Assembly (NCBI GenBank): GCA_938042065.1
Contig: CALISG010000016.1
Location: 1 to 60,813 of the forward strand
Direction: 5' to 3'
DNA: 60,813 bases
DNA from: an uncultured Candidatus Saccharibacteria bacterium
GTDB lineage: Bacteria; Patescibacteriota; Saccharimonadia; Saccharimonadales; Saccharimonadaceae
The position numbers and the translations under genes were made by a program. Shown here piece after piece: positions 23,518-33,278 of the stretch. The notes under the pieces are model-generated. The model saw nothing but the letters and a program-made list of their open reading frames with translations, was not told the origin of the DNA and did no database searches. Numbering within the stretch: the first letter of the stretch is position 1; every line of letters starts with the position of its first letter.

Positions 23518-24058
23518 TACTACCTCCTTGACTACTCAAACCTGTTTTTGATAAATCTAATTTGTCGATTTGTGAACTATATTGCTTAATTAGCTTTTCG
23601 AGTTCGACTACTGCTTTTCGTACATCACCGCGATAATAACGCGCTCGTTCAATATCCATATAAAAGTCTGCTGGCTTATCTTGGCAATCCGTCTGGGCTA
23701 TATGCGACATTATCTGCTCGTAACGCTGATAAGAGTTGCGAAATTGTCCGATTTGATGGTCGAAGTCGACGGTTGTTTTGGTTAAGTCGATACCGTTGAG
23801 CTTATTGAGAGCAATACGGCTATTCATCGGCGCCATCAGTTTGGTAGAAATTGCATCATATTCGCGGCCGAGATTGATGCGCACCAAAGCGTCGTTAGCA
23901 CGAATACGCTCTAAAACAGTTTTAGTCGTCGCACAATTACTGCGCACCAGATTAAGCTGCCGCTCAGTCAATAGAGTCATAGTTGGACCTTCGGCGCTAA
24001 CCGTTGGAGCACAAGCGACATAGACTAACGCACACAATATAATAAGGCTTCTTTTCAT
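23510..24058 (-). CDS. Hypothetical secreted protein
   Basis: The first 22 residues form a signal peptide ('SLIILCALVYVAC' core, likely cleavage after 'TVSA'; the Cys is not in a good lipobox). The mature part, about 160 residues, is helical with a probable coiled coil and two Cys ('SNCATTK', 'QTDCQDK') that could pair outside the cell. It leads the small operon that ends with trmB. A CATAAT box 8 nt before the ATG hints at a leaderless start. No family assignment. Confidence 0.68.
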   Translation of the reverse strand: MKRSLIILCALVYVACAPTVSAEGPTMTLLTERQLNLVRSNCATTKTVLERIRANDALVRINLGREYDAISTKLMAPMNSRIALNKLNGIDLTKTTVDFDHQIGQFRNSYQRYEQIMSHIAQTDCQDKPADFYMDIERARYYRGDVRKAVVELEKLIKQYSSQIDKLDLSKTGLSSQGGSND

Positions 24059-24112
24059 TACGTATTATTATGGCGAAATATTCCCAGACGGTCAAGTCTA
24101 CGTGTTAGGCTG

Positions 24113-24772
24113 CTAATTTATAACCTGCAAGTCACTTGCACCAACCCGACGCTGATTTACATCTTTGATGCTAAAACCAAACTTACTGGCGACAAGCGCA
24201 ATATCCGGTTTGCCAAACTCGTCTGCTAGCGCCTGAAATTTGGCTTGTTTATCGCTGCCAAATTTTTGCACCAGATTATAATACCATTCAAACGTGCAAA
24301 AATATGGCGGCTCTTTGGGCGGTTTGCTTTTGGAATGAAATTTGTCGGCGTACATTAGCAGCCGCTCCTCGGGCGTGTTAGCGGTATAATCGGCAGATGG
24401 AATGGACAAGTTTTGGTTAATTACATCCTGCTTGGTCAAACCTACGCCAGTATGATGCGAAGCGAACCGCCAAATTTGTTCGGGAAAGCCTTCATTTCGC
24501 AGAATCTGCTCGCCAATCACGCCGTGGCGAACGCCATCGACAAATTTACCGTTTTCCAGAACGCCATACGCACCGATATCATGAAGCATACAGGCAACAT
24601 GCAGCAAATTGCGGTCGATTTGCGAGTTCGGCTTGGCATCCAAAAGCTGCGCCGCAATTGTGTCAACCACTTGGCAATGAGTGTAAATCAACGCAAAATC
24701 AGCATCAGTTTTGGCGTATTTTTTGTGCAGGTTTTTTATTTGTGCTTCGGTTGGTAATTTTGTTTTACTCAT
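24113..24772 (-). CDS. HD-domain protein (putative phosphohydrolase)
   Basis: A 219-residue protein with a canonical HD metal-dependent phosphohydrolase core: 'YTHCQVV' (first His), 'ACMLHDIGAYG' (His-Asp), 'GVRHGVIG' and 'ASHHTG' (further His ligands) and 'YADKFHSK' (final Asp). HD proteins of this size often hydrolyse nucleotides or phosphorylated metabolites; the substrate cannot be read from sequence. The C-terminal 50 residues are lysine-rich and not catalytic. Its ribosome site GAAGGAG is 10 nt from the ATG. Confidence 0.82.
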   Translation of the reverse strand: MSKTKLPTEAQIKNLHKKYAKTDADFALIYTHCQVVDTIAAQLLDAKPNSQIDRNLLHVACMLHDIGAYGVLENGKFVDGVRHGVIGEQILRNEGFPEQIWRFASHHTGVGLTKQDVINQNLSIPSADYTANTPEERLLMYADKFHSKSKPPKEPPYFCTFEWYYNLVQKFGSDKQAKFQALADEFGKPDIALVASKFGFSIKDVNQRRVGASDLQVIN

Positions 24773-24801
24773 ATCTATTGTATCTCCTTCATTAAATTTA
24801 T

Positions 24802-26031
24802 TTATATAAAATCAATTGAGTTTGCTATTGGTCTGCCCTCTTCTGGAGACCATGTAAAATAATCTTCTGGACTATCAGGCCATCTTAGGTAATGAGAATT
24901 GCCATAACTTTTTACATCTAAATTATCCCTAACTACAATTTTTGAAGTTTGACCAGGGTCAAGAAAACACCCCCATACAATATCCTCGTCCGAAAGAATT
25001 ATATCTCTAGCTTGCTCTGGTAATACTCCTGGAAATATTTTACTGCCTGGTCTACCATCAAATAATTTAGCATGTACAATTCCCGATTCTGTTTCATAAA
25101 GAGCAAGTCTAGCTAAGGGTCTTTCAATAAAAGGCGGTTTAGATCCTAATGATAAATCTGAATTTATAAGGTGTGTATTGAAATCAGCAGATTCTAAAGA
25201 TGGACCCACAGAAACAGCTCCTTGAATACGTAAGTCACTCATATTTAACGTATCAATGGTATTAATCTTTACTCTAGGACAATTGTCAGATTCTACATTA
25301 CATACACCAGTTCTAATTACAAAATTGTAGTCAAATATATCTGTACAGCCAGAATAGTTAATAGTCGCACAAGTAAAATTTACTCCTTCTTCCGATATAA
25401 TTCCTAGATCTACAACATTTTCTCCTGGCTCTATTTTTGGTGTATACCTAGAGCTATCGTCCAATACCCTAATACTGCCAGTATCTAGAGATGTTATATG
25501 CTCAATTTTACTATTACCATTTGAAAAAACCTTGCAGTCAGTATCATATTTCGTCAAGGATCCTGACCATGTCATCCCTGCGTCATTTATAGCAAGTAGC
25601 CCGAGAGATTTTATATGACGAAATTCAATTTTATCATCCCGTAATACAATAGCTTCTCTATCTACTACAGGTAGACTATCTACAGACGTATCAGACATTG
25701 CCAGATTTAAGCTTGGACACAAAGGATTTTTACTGCACTTATCGGCCAAAAAGAAAAATCCTCCGCTAATTGAAGCTAAAATATCTGTATTGCTTTTTAC
25801 ATGATTAAATATATTAAATGTATTTTTACCAAGACTCATTAAAGGCTTAGTAGCGCCATTACTTGGAAATGATAAATCGTATATATTAGTAAAAGTTCCG
25901 TCAGTCAATTCTTGAGAATATGAACTTAAGATAGCGCCTCTTGCAAGACGTCTTATCATTTCTACAGTTGGATGATCTATCCTGTCCTGTATAAATTCTT
26001 TTGCTTCAATATTAGTTTTAAATTTATACAC
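24802..26031 (-). CDS. AT-rich 409-residue protein, possibly a phosphodiester-glycosidase (NAGPA)-like fold
   Basis: A GTG-started 409-residue protein whose codon use is visibly more AT-rich than all neighbours, suggesting recent acquisition. No signal peptide or membrane helix is present. The pieces 'ISGGFFFLADKC', 'LARLALYETESG' and 'PEQARDIILSDEDIVWGCFLDPGQTSKIVV' follow the order of NAGPA-type proteins (GGFF near the start; the final Gly/Asp-rich loop), but the LDGGGSS-type active loop reads 'LDPGQTS', so the match is loose. It contains several Cys pairs ('KCSKNPLC', 'CATINYSGC', 'CNVESDNC'), unusual for a cytoplasmic protein. Function unproven. Confidence 0.6.
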   Translation of the reverse strand: MYKFKTNIEAKEFIQDRIDHPTVEMIRRLARGAILSSYSQELTDGTFTNIYDLSFPSNGATKPLMSLGKNTFNIFNHVKSNTDILASISGGFFFLADKCSKNPLCPSLNLAMSDTSVDSLPVVDREAIVLRDDKIEFRHIKSLGLLAINDAGMTWSGSLTKYDTDCKVFSNGNSKIEHITSLDTGSIRVLDDSSRYTPKIEPGENVVDLGIISEEGVNFTCATINYSGCTDIFDYNFVIRTGVCNVESDNCPRVKINTIDTLNMSDLRIQGAVSVGPSLESADFNTHLINSDLSLGSKPPFIERPLARLALYETESGIVHAKLFDGRPGSKIFPGVLPEQARDIILSDEDIVWGCFLDPGQTSKIVVRDNLDVKSYGNSHYLRWPDSPEDYFTWSPEEGRPIANSIDFI

Positions 26032-26133
26032 AATAGCTCCAATCGCTCAATATACTATTACTATAACACGAAGTATTTATATTTATATATGAATTATTTT
26101 ATACTATGCATCAAAATGAAGAATCCTATATAA

Positions 26134-27909
26134 TTATAGCCCCAGTTCCTTTAGCTGCGCTGGGTCAACCGTTGATGGCGAATCCATCATCACGTCGACG
26201 CCCGAGCCGTTCTTTGGAAAGGCTAAGGTTTCGCGGACGTTCGTTTCGTCGATGAGCTCCATGAGGATGCGGTCAACACCAAAGGCACAACCAGCGTGTG
26301 GCGGCGCACCGTATTTGAAGGCGCTGAGCATGGCGCCAAATTTTTCTTCGACGTAACTTTCGCTAAAGCCAAGTAGGTCAAACACTTTGTATAGCACTGC
26401 TGGGTTGTGGTTACGCACACCGCCGGAGCAAATTTCGTAGCCGTTCATCACCATGTCGAATTGATCGGCCACGATGGCTAGTTTTTCCGCGTCAGTGGTG
26501 ACTGACTCCAACGCCTGCAAGCCACCCTTTGGCATACCAAATGGGTTGTGGCCAAAATCAAGCTTCTTGCCGTGGTCATCCCATTCATAGAACGGAAAAT
26601 CGATGATCCAGGCAAACGCCACCACGCTCGGGTCTTTCAGGTTAAAATGAGTAGCAAATTCGTTTCGCAAGCGACCAAGCACAGCGTTGACGACTGGGCG
26701 AGCGTCGGCGCCAAAGAACACGGCGTCGCCATCAACTGCACCAGTTTTTTGTTTAATCGCCATGAGCTCTGTTTCGCTTAGGAACTTAGCAATTGGCGAT
26801 TTCGCTTCGCCATCTTGGTAAGTGATGTAAGCCAAGCCACCCGCCCCTTCACTCTTGGCAATGTCGGTAAACTGGTCGATTTGCTTACGACTGAGGCTGG
26901 CGCCGTTTTTCACGCAAATCGCCTTGATGCACTCAGCGTTTTTGAACACGCCAAACTCAGTGTTGGCGAACACATCAGTCAGTTCAATCAGCTCCATACC
27001 AAAACGTAGGTCTGGCTTGTCCGAGCCATACGTCTCCATGGCGTCGCGGTAGGAAATGCGCGGAGTTGGACTGCCGTCACCAACAGGCAGGTCGCTCAAA
27101 TCCAGCAATTTTTTGCCAGCAAACTCAGTCGCTAGCTGCCGCATCAACGGCTCAACTTCTTGGCGAACTTCCTCGCCGTCCTCAACGAAACTCATCTCCA
27201 AATCCAGCTGATAAAACTCACCATATAATCGATCAGCTCGCGGATCTTCATCGCGAAAACACGCCGCCAGCTGGTAATACCGCGACACACCGCCAACCAT
27301 CAGCAATTGCTTGAACTGCTGGGGTGCCTGCGGCAGAGCGTAAAACTTATTTTCCTGCAAACGACTCGGAATCAGAAAATCACGCGCACCCTCGGGGCTA
27401 GAATTTGCCAAAATCGGCGTCTGAATTTCGATGAAGTCGCGGTCGTCCATATACTGATGGATACACCGGTACATCTCAGCGCGTTTTTTCAGCATGTCCT
27501 GCATTTTTGGACGGCGCAGGTCGAGGTAACGATACTTAAAACGCAGGTCCTCGCCCGCTTGGTTTTCATCGGCAAATGGCTGGATTGGCAAGGTTTCGGC
27601 TCGGTTAAGTAACGTCAACCTCTCGACCACCAATTCAACTGCGCCAGTCGGAATTTTATCATTCTTTAGCCCAGCCGCGCGTTCGCGCACCATACCTTCG
27701 GCGCGAATGACAAATTCGTCGCGCAGTTCCTCAGCAACTGAAAACATTTCCGGATCATCGGAATTAAAAACTAGTTGCAATAAACCTGTATGATCACGCA
27801 AATCAACAAAAATTAACCCGCCATGATCGCGGCGCGAGTGCACCCAGCCGCTAACTGAAATTTTTTCGCCGGCAAGTTGCGCCACCTGTATATTAAAAGT
27901 TCGCTTCAT
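26134..27909 (-). CDS. aspS: Aspartyl-tRNA synthetase
   Basis: A class II synthetase with the N-terminal OB-fold ('VSGWVHSRRDHGGLIFVDLRD'-type strands), motif 2 'FRDEDPRADR', the bacterial GAD insertion in the middle and motif 3 'GVDRILMEL' near the end. Starting at ATG 27909 gives 591 residues, the usual bacterial length; the reading frame could extend to 27960, but that extension overlaps the promoter (TTGGTA-18 bp-TATAAT), so the shorter start is right. Charges tRNA-Asp, and possibly tRNA-Asn in organisms without AsnRS. No specificity residue was assessed. Confidence 0.97.
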   Translation of the reverse strand: MKRTFNIQVAQLAGEKISVSGWVHSRRDHGGLIFVDLRDHTGLLQLVFNSDDPEMFSVAEELRDEFVIRAEGMVRERAAGLKNDKIPTGAVELVVERLTLLNRAETLPIQPFADENQAGEDLRFKYRYLDLRRPKMQDMLKKRAEMYRCIHQYMDDRDFIEIQTPILANSSPEGARDFLIPSRLQENKFYALPQAPQQFKQLLMVGGVSRYYQLAACFRDEDPRADRLYGEFYQLDLEMSFVEDGEEVRQEVEPLMRQLATEFAGKKLLDLSDLPVGDGSPTPRISYRDAMETYGSDKPDLRFGMELIELTDVFANTEFGVFKNAECIKAICVKNGASLSRKQIDQFTDIAKSEGAGGLAYITYQDGEAKSPIAKFLSETELMAIKQKTGAVDGDAVFFGADARPVVNAVLGRLRNEFATHFNLKDPSVVAFAWIIDFPFYEWDDHGKKLDFGHNPFGMPKGGLQALESVTTDAEKLAIVADQFDMVMNGYEICSGGVRNHNPAVLYKVFDLLGFSESYVEEKFGAMLSAFKYGAPPHAGCAFGVDRILMELIDETNVRETLAFPKNGSGVDVMMDSPSTVDPAQLKELGL

Positions 27910-27918
27910 ATCTCTGTT

Positions 27919-27948
27919 ATTATACTCGATTTGACCATCCTTTACCAA
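27919..27948 (-). promoter_or_regulatory. Promoter of aspS, leaderless
   Basis: TATAAT (27919-27924) 9 nt before ATG 27909, with TTGGTA 18 bp further upstream. Confidence 0.65.
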
Positions 27949-28005
27949 TCTACGCTGCATTGATAGCTTTTCTAAATAAAATGCGCTACAATTAGCATAA
28001 GAATT

Positions 28006-29790
28006 ATGAGGATCCTAAATAATACTCTAGTCAAGATTCTGACGCGTAATAATATTGCGACCGAAGAAACTCTCAAGCCGCTAATAGAAGAGGCGGAGCG
28101 TTCTTCGCGGCCGCTGCAAAATATTGTGCTAGACTCGAAACTAATATCTGAGACTGATTTAACAAAGCTTTTTGCACAATACACCGACATACCTTACATT
28201 GAGGTCGATCCACGTAATATTCCGAGCGAGGTACTGAACCGCATCCCAGAGCGTATCGCCCGCCAATACAATGCAGTGATTTTTCAAATCGACGAAGACG
28301 GTACCATGCATTTGGCGATGGATGATCCAGATGATGTGCTGGCTACCAATTTCATCGAGAAAGAAATCGGCAGCAATACTAAAATCTATATCGCACCGCA
28401 TTCTAATATCTTGCAATGTCTAGAAAATTATCGCGGCGATGTCAATCAAGAGCTCAATGAAGTCATTGACGTGCAGCGCGAAGATGACGGCTCGGATCAG
28501 AAAGTCTCCGAAGCTGACGTCGCCGAGGATTCGCCAATCGCCCAAACCGTTAATTTGCTTCTAGAATATGCCATCCGCTCGCAGGCCTCAGATATTCACA
28601 TTGAGCCGCGTGAGAATTTCGTGCAAGTACGCTACCGCATTGACGGCGTCCTCAAAGAAGTCAATCAATTACCGCGCAACGTGCTAAATGCACTGGTCAG
28701 CCGCATTAAGATTCTATCCAACCTCAAGATTGACGAGCGTCGCGTGCCGCAAGACGGCCGCTTCAAAATCAAAGTTGCTGGCAAACAATACGCCTTGCGC
28801 GTTAGCACCCTGCCAATCACCGACGGCGAGAAAGTCGTCATGCGAATTCTCGACGAGTCCAATCAAGCAATTACGCTGCAGCAACTTGGTTATTGGGGTA
28901 AATCGTTAGCCATCATCAACAGCGCTATTGTCGAGCCAAACGGCATGATTCTAGTAACCGGACCAACTGGTAGCGGCAAGTCTACTTCCTTATTTTCAGT
29001 ACTATCTATGCTAAACACGCCGGAAGTTAATATCTCGACTATTGAGGATCCAGTCGAATACAAAATCCCCGGCGTCAACCAAACCCAGACCAACGCCAAA
29101 GCTGGTATGACCTTCGCTTCGGGACTAAGAGCCTTGCTGCGCCAAGACCCGAATATCATCATGGTCGGTGAGATTCGTGACGGCGAGACCGCCAATCTAG
29201 GCGTGCAGGCAGCACTGACCGGGCACTTGGTATTTTCGACGCTGCACACTAATAACGCCGCTACTTGTTTGCCGCGCTTGCTGGACATGGGGATTGAGCC
29301 GTTTTTGATTGCTTCGACCGTCAAGGCAGTGGTCGGCCAGCGCTTGGTGCGGCGACTGTGCATGAACTGCCGCGAACAATACGTACCGACGCCAGACGAA
29401 ATCAACGAAATAGTCTCGCTATTCAATCTGCGTCCAGACCAAACGTTTGCACATATTCATGATCTAGAATTACAAGCCATCGAGCAAAAAGTCGGCGGCG
29501 ACACACCAGCTGGCACCGACGAGACTACTATTCGCACCCTCTGGCGAGCGCACCCAGGCGGCTGCGACGAGTGCGGACACGTCGGCTTCAAGGGGCGCGT
29601 CGGTATTTATGAAGTACTTGGCATGTCGCGCGCCATTCAAAAGATGATTACTTCTGATGCCACTAGCAACCAAATTCAAGATCAAGCAATCGAGGAGGGT
29701 ATGATTACAATGCAATCTGACGGACTAGTTAAAACATTACGCGGCAACACCACGCTCGACGAAGTGCTGCGCGTTACGAGGGAATCCTAA
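28006..29790 (+). CDS. pilB: Type IV pilus assembly ATPase PilB
   Basis: The extension motor of the pilus. N-terminal MshE/GspE-like domain (about 1-150), then the hexameric ATPase with 'ASDIHIEPRE', the Walker A 'GPTGSGKST', Asp box 'TIEDPVEY', Walker B 'LRQDPNIIMVGEIRD', His box 'HLVFSTLHTN' and the zinc-binding 'CMNCREQ'/'CDECGHVG' tetracysteine motif. At 594 residues it is complete. Its stop shares one base with the pilC start, opening the pilus operon. No pilT retraction motor is in the window. Confidence 0.97.
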   Translation: MRILNNTLVKILTRNNIATEETLKPLIEEAERSSRPLQNIVLDSKLISETDLTKLFAQYTDIPYIEVDPRNIPSEVLNRIPERIARQYNAVIFQIDEDGTMHLAMDDPDDVLATNFIEKEIGSNTKIYIAPHSNILQCLENYRGDVNQELNEVIDVQREDDGSDQKVSEADVAEDSPIAQTVNLLLEYAIRSQASDIHIEPRENFVQVRYRIDGVLKEVNQLPRNVLNALVSRIKILSNLKIDERRVPQDGRFKIKVAGKQYALRVSTLPITDGEKVVMRILDESNQAITLQQLGYWGKSLAIINSAIVEPNGMILVTGPTGSGKSTSLFSVLSMLNTPEVNISTIEDPVEYKIPGVNQTQTNAKAGMTFASGLRALLRQDPNIIMVGEIRDGETANLGVQAALTGHLVFSTLHTNNAATCLPRLLDMGIEPFLIASTVKAVVGQRLVRRLCMNCREQYVPTPDEINEIVSLFNLRPDQTFAHIHDLELQAIEQKVGGDTPAGTDETTIRTLWRAHPGGCDECGHVGFKGRVGIYEVLGMSRAIQKMITSDATSNQIQDQAIEEGMITMQSDGLVKTLRGNTTLDEVLRVTRES

Positions 29791-31016
29791 TGGCATCTTT
29801 CTCTTATGTCGCAACTAATAAGTCTGGCGATGTCATCCAAGGCAACATCGAGGCTAGCGATCGGCCTGGAGCTTTATCTGCCCTAACCAAGCAAGGCTTG
29901 TCACCGCTCAGTATTGACTCGCTTGAAAAGAAAGGACTAGCCAGTATTAGTTTTGGCGTCGGCAAGAAAAAAGTTAAAACCGACGACATCGTGATGTTCA
30001 CCCGCCAGATGAGCGCCATGGTTAGTGCTGGCGTGCCGTTGCTGCGAGCACTTTCTTCACAACATGATCACACTGATAGTCCGGCCCTCAAAGCAGTCCT
30101 TGGCGATATTATTAAAGATGTCCAATCTGGCATGCAGCTAGCTGACGCTCTCGAAAAACACCCCGCCACCTTCAACGATGTTTATGTCAATATGGTGCGT
30201 GCTGGCGAAGCTGGCGGTATTCTTGACGATATCCTTAGGCGTCTAGCTATTCAGCAAGAAAAAAGTGCTGGCATCCGCAAAAAAATTAAAGGAGCGATGA
30301 CTTATCCGTTAGTTTTGCTGGTTATTACTATTATGGCCTTTTTGGTTTTAATGGTGTTTGTCATCCCGCAAATCGGCGAAATGATTAAAGGGTTTGGTGG
30401 CGAGGATGCCGAACTACCAGCTTTGACTCAAGTAATGCTGTCAATTAGCGGTTTTTTGACGACTAAAGGATACTTGCTGATACCAGTACTAATCGCTATC
30501 GTTTACTTCTTGCGGCGCTGGCTCAGCACCACGGCTGGCAAGCATACTTTTCACCGTTTTGTACTCAAAATACCAGCGATTAACGGCATTATTCAAAAAG
30601 TGGCTGTCGCCCGCTTTGCTCGTACGTTTTCGGCGCTCATGGGGTCTGGCGCGGCCGTCCTAGAATCGCTTGAAGTCACTTCGCACTCAGTCGGCAATGT
30701 TGTTTACGAAGAAGCTCTGCTAAAAGCTGCCAAGGAAGTCGAAAACGGCAAAAACTTATCAACAATCATCGAAAAAACTGGATTGTTTCCGCCAATCGTC
30801 TCGCAGATGCTAGCCGTCGGCGAAGAAACTGGCCAAACCGACGTCGTGCTAGTCAAGGTGGCTGACTTTTACGAAGAAGAAGTCGATGTCGCCATCGATA
30901 GTATCGGCTCAATTATTGAACCGGTAATGATCGTGCTGATGGGCGGCATGGTAGGGCTAATTGCCGCTAGCGTTATGATGCCAATTGCTGGCTTATCAAC
31001 GAGTATTAAACAATAA
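29790..31016 (+). CDS. pilC: Type IV pilus inner-membrane platform protein PilC
   Basis: A 408-residue GspF-family protein with two repeated cytoplasmic helical domains and three membrane segments. The first half starts 'FSYVATNKSGDVIQGNIEAS', then 'FTRQMSAMVSAGVPLLRALS' and 'YVNMVRAGEAGGILDDIL'; the second repeats the pattern as 'FARTFSALMGSGAAVLESLE' and 'SQMLAVGEETGQTDVVL'. It couples PilB to the pilus base. Confidence 0.97.
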   Translation: MASFSYVATNKSGDVIQGNIEASDRPGALSALTKQGLSPLSIDSLEKKGLASISFGVGKKKVKTDDIVMFTRQMSAMVSAGVPLLRALSSQHDHTDSPALKAVLGDIIKDVQSGMQLADALEKHPATFNDVYVNMVRAGEAGGILDDILRRLAIQQEKSAGIRKKIKGAMTYPLVLLVITIMAFLVLMVFVIPQIGEMIKGFGGEDAELPALTQVMLSISGFLTTKGYLLIPVLIAIVYFLRRWLSTTAGKHTFHRFVLKIPAINGIIQKVAVARFARTFSALMGSGAAVLESLEVTSHSVGNVVYEEALLKAAKEVENGKNLSTIIEKTGLFPPIVSQMLAVGEETGQTDVVLVKVADFYEEEVDVAIDSIGSIIEPVMIVLMGGMVGLIAASVMMPIAGLSTSIKQ

Positions 31017-31051
31017 AACTTATGCTATACTGTATATAGAAAAGGGCATCC

Positions 31052-32110
31052 ATGGTAAAACTATTTTTCAAAGACAAACCGATCATCGGGCTCGACATCA
31101 ATTATACTGGTGTTAAAGTCATGGCCATCAACCAGAAACACGCTGACGTTCGCGGCTACGGCTCAGTCGATCTTGACCCGGTTAAGACACAGGAGGCGCT
31201 CGACACCGACGACCACGAGTATCTGCGCGAGCACATAGCCAATATGTTTCGAGATCGCATTATCGGCTCTTTGCCTTCTAACCACGTAGTAATTGGCTTG
31301 CCGACGAGCCGCACTTATTCGCGCACCTTTACTCTACCAGCAAGCGAAGAAAAGCATATTGCCAGCGCTGCCCAGCTAGAAGTCGAACGCTATATACCAG
31401 TACCGTCAGACTCGTTATACACTGACTACGAAATTATTAAGCGCACCAAAGAGACCCTGATGGTTGTCGTCTCGGCCGCACCGCGCGCGCTGGTTGATAC
31501 AGTTACGCAAGTTGCCAAGGAAGTCGATCTGCGTCCAGTTGCCGTTGAACCGAGCATGAATGCGGTCGCCCGCATCCTGACCAAAACCGAGGAAGGCAAT
31601 CGTACCACGCTAGTTATCGACGTCGGCGCCACCAGTACCGATATTGCCGTCCTGGAAGATTCAGCAATTCTCATTACCGGTTCGGCTAATGTCGGCGGCA
31701 ATAACTTCACTCTAGATATAGCTAGTAAAATGCAAGTGTCGCTAGAAAAAGCTCACCAGTATAAAGTCCTCAATGGCCTCGGGCAAAGCGATGATCATGA
31801 CAAAATTGAGGCCGCCCTCAAACCAAGCCTCGGTCGTATCGTCGGAGAAGCCAAAAAGGTCATCCGTTACTACAGCGAACGTATTTCAGAAGATAAAAAA
31901 ATAGAGCAAATCCTTATTGTTGGCGGCGGTGCAAACATGCCAGGTATCGGCGAATACTTTACTAACGCTTTCATTTTGCCGGCCCGCGTCGCTAGCCCGT
32001 GGCAAGATCTTGATTTCGGGTCGCTTGAGAAGCCGCACCGCCAGTTTCGTCCGCGTTATATCACCGTCGCTGGCCTGGCTAGCGTACGGCCATCGGAGGT
32101 AAAAAAATGA
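31052..32110 (+). CDS. pilM: Type IV pilus assembly protein PilM
   Basis: A 352-residue actin-like ATPase of the cytoplasmic ring that holds PilN. The nucleotide fold is seen in 'GLDINYTGVKV', 'LVIDVGATSTDIAVL' and 'ILIVGGGANMPGIGEYF', with 'VGEAKKVIRYYSER' between. Its ATGA overlap with pilN implies coupled translation. A TATACT box 20 nt before the ATG and an AAAGGG ribosome site suggest an additional internal promoter. Confidence 0.95.
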   Translation: MVKLFFKDKPIIGLDINYTGVKVMAINQKHADVRGYGSVDLDPVKTQEALDTDDHEYLREHIANMFRDRIIGSLPSNHVVIGLPTSRTYSRTFTLPASEEKHIASAAQLEVERYIPVPSDSLYTDYEIIKRTKETLMVVVSAAPRALVDTVTQVAKEVDLRPVAVEPSMNAVARILTKTEEGNRTTLVIDVGATSTDIAVLEDSAILITGSANVGGNNFTLDIASKMQVSLEKAHQYKVLNGLGQSDDHDKIEAALKPSLGRIVGEAKKVIRYYSERISEDKKIEQILIVGGGANMPGIGEYFTNAFILPARVASPWQDLDFGSLEKPHRQFRPRYITVAGLASVRPSEVKK

Positions 32111-32673
32111 TCAACCTACTTTCACCCGAAGAACGCAAGCAAATTAAGGCTGCCCGGGCTAACTCAATTTTAATGCGTTATGTTGTCATGTCGCTGATAG
32201 TTGTTGTGATTATTGTAGTTGAGCTAATCAGCTCGTATTTTATGCTAGTGTTCAACCAGTCTGCCAGTAGAGAAACCATAAATGACAATCAAAGTAAATC
32301 TTCAGCCTTCAGCTCGGTTAAGAGCGATGCCGAAAAGTATCGTTCTAACCTGCGGGTAGCAAAATACATTCTTGACACTCAAGCGCCATATACTGATATT
32401 CTAAATGCGATTGCCAGGAGGTTGCCAAACGGCGCCTCGCTCACTGGCATATCAATCGACCCGACGACTTTTGGAACTGCTTCTGTGCAAATTCAAACCC
32501 ACGTCAGTTCGTACGCGCAAGCCATTGAAGTCAAAAATAGCTTGCAAGAGACGTCTATCAATAAAGTTAAAGTTTTTGACAGTGTTAGCCTATCAAACGC
32601 TACGCACGAAATTGGCGACAATACATTTCAGGCAAATTACACTGTAATCTATTCAAAGAAGGTACTGCCATGA
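32107..32673 (+). CDS. pilN: Type IV pilus alignment protein PilN-like
   Basis: A 188-residue bitopic protein: short N-terminus 'MINLLSPEERKQIKAAR' (the PilN segment that binds PilM), a membrane helix at about 24-45, a coiled coil and a small ferredoxin-like extracytoplasmic domain ('ARRLPNGASLTGISIDP'). Overlaps both pilM and pilO by 4 bp. The order PilM-PilN-PilO is the standard one. Confidence 0.88.
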   Translation: MINLLSPEERKQIKAARANSILMRYVVMSLIVVVIIVVELISSYFMLVFNQSASRETINDNQSKSSAFSSVKSDAEKYRSNLRVAKYILDTQAPYTDILNAIARRLPNGASLTGISIDPTTFGTASVQIQTHVSSYAQAIEVKNSLQETSINKVKVFDSVSLSNATHEIGDNTFQANYTVIYSKKVLP

Positions 32674-33278
32674 AATTCGTTCTAAAACCAACTACATTTC
32701 GCATTTTGCTTATCGTCAGCCTACTAGTTATTGCGGCGGCGGGCGCAGGTAGTTTCGTCTTCGGACACCAAGAGATTGTTAAATATGCAGAGGAAACCCG
32801 CAAACTCAATACCGAAGCGCAAGCCTCTAGCAACGAATTACAAGCCCTTTCAAGCCTCAAATCGAAACTAGACAACAGCAAAAACGACGTAAAGCGCGCC
32901 GAACAAATCGTTTCGACCAGCAAGAAATATCATTATCAAGATCAAATTGTCAGCGACATCGAAAATCACGCAAATAGCGCTGGTATTAGAATCGCTTCAA
33001 TCGACTTTTCAGCAAATGAAAGCAAATCCAGCAGCTCATCAAGCTCATCATCATCGAGTACCGCCAAGAACACTAAAAAACCGGCGCCAGACGGCTTCAA
33101 ATCGGTTACCGCTACTGTTAACTTGAGTAATCCGGTATCTTATGAGCAAGCATACACTTTCTTACGCTCTTTAGAACAAGGGCTTTTCCGGATGCAAATT
33201 TCTAACCTGGCCTTAGCCAAAGACGACAACAACGGTATCACAGTTAGCGCACTAACTCTGGAGGTATATACAAAATAA
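32670..33278 (+). CDS. pilO: Type IV pilus alignment protein PilO-like
   Basis: A 202-residue bitopic protein with a membrane helix at about 12-32, a coiled coil ('TRKLNTEAQASSNELQALSS'), a low-complexity Ser run near residue 115-128 and a C-terminal ferredoxin-like domain ending 'VSALTLEVYTK'. It pairs with PilN around the pilus base. The long Ser stretch is unusual for PilO. Confidence 0.85.
   Translation: MKFVLKPTTFRILLIVSLLVIAAAGAGSFVFGHQEIVKYAEETRKLNTEAQASSNELQALSSLKSKLDNSKNDVKRAEQIVSTSKKYHYQDQIVSDIENHANSAGIRIASIDFSANESKSSSSSSSSSSSTAKNTKKPAPDGFKSVTATVNLSNPVSYEQAYTFLRSLEQGLFRMQISNLALAKDDNNGITVSALTLEVYTK

Noticed and set aside
23510..24058. Lipoprotein
   Set aside because: The Cys after 'ALVYVA' has Tyr at -3, which does not fit a lipobox; a signal peptidase I site after 'TVSA' fits better.
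27910..27960. N-terminal extension of AspRS from ATG 27960
   Set aside because: It overlaps a TTGGTA-18-TATAAT promoter and adds residues not typical of the family; ATG 27909 gives the normal start.
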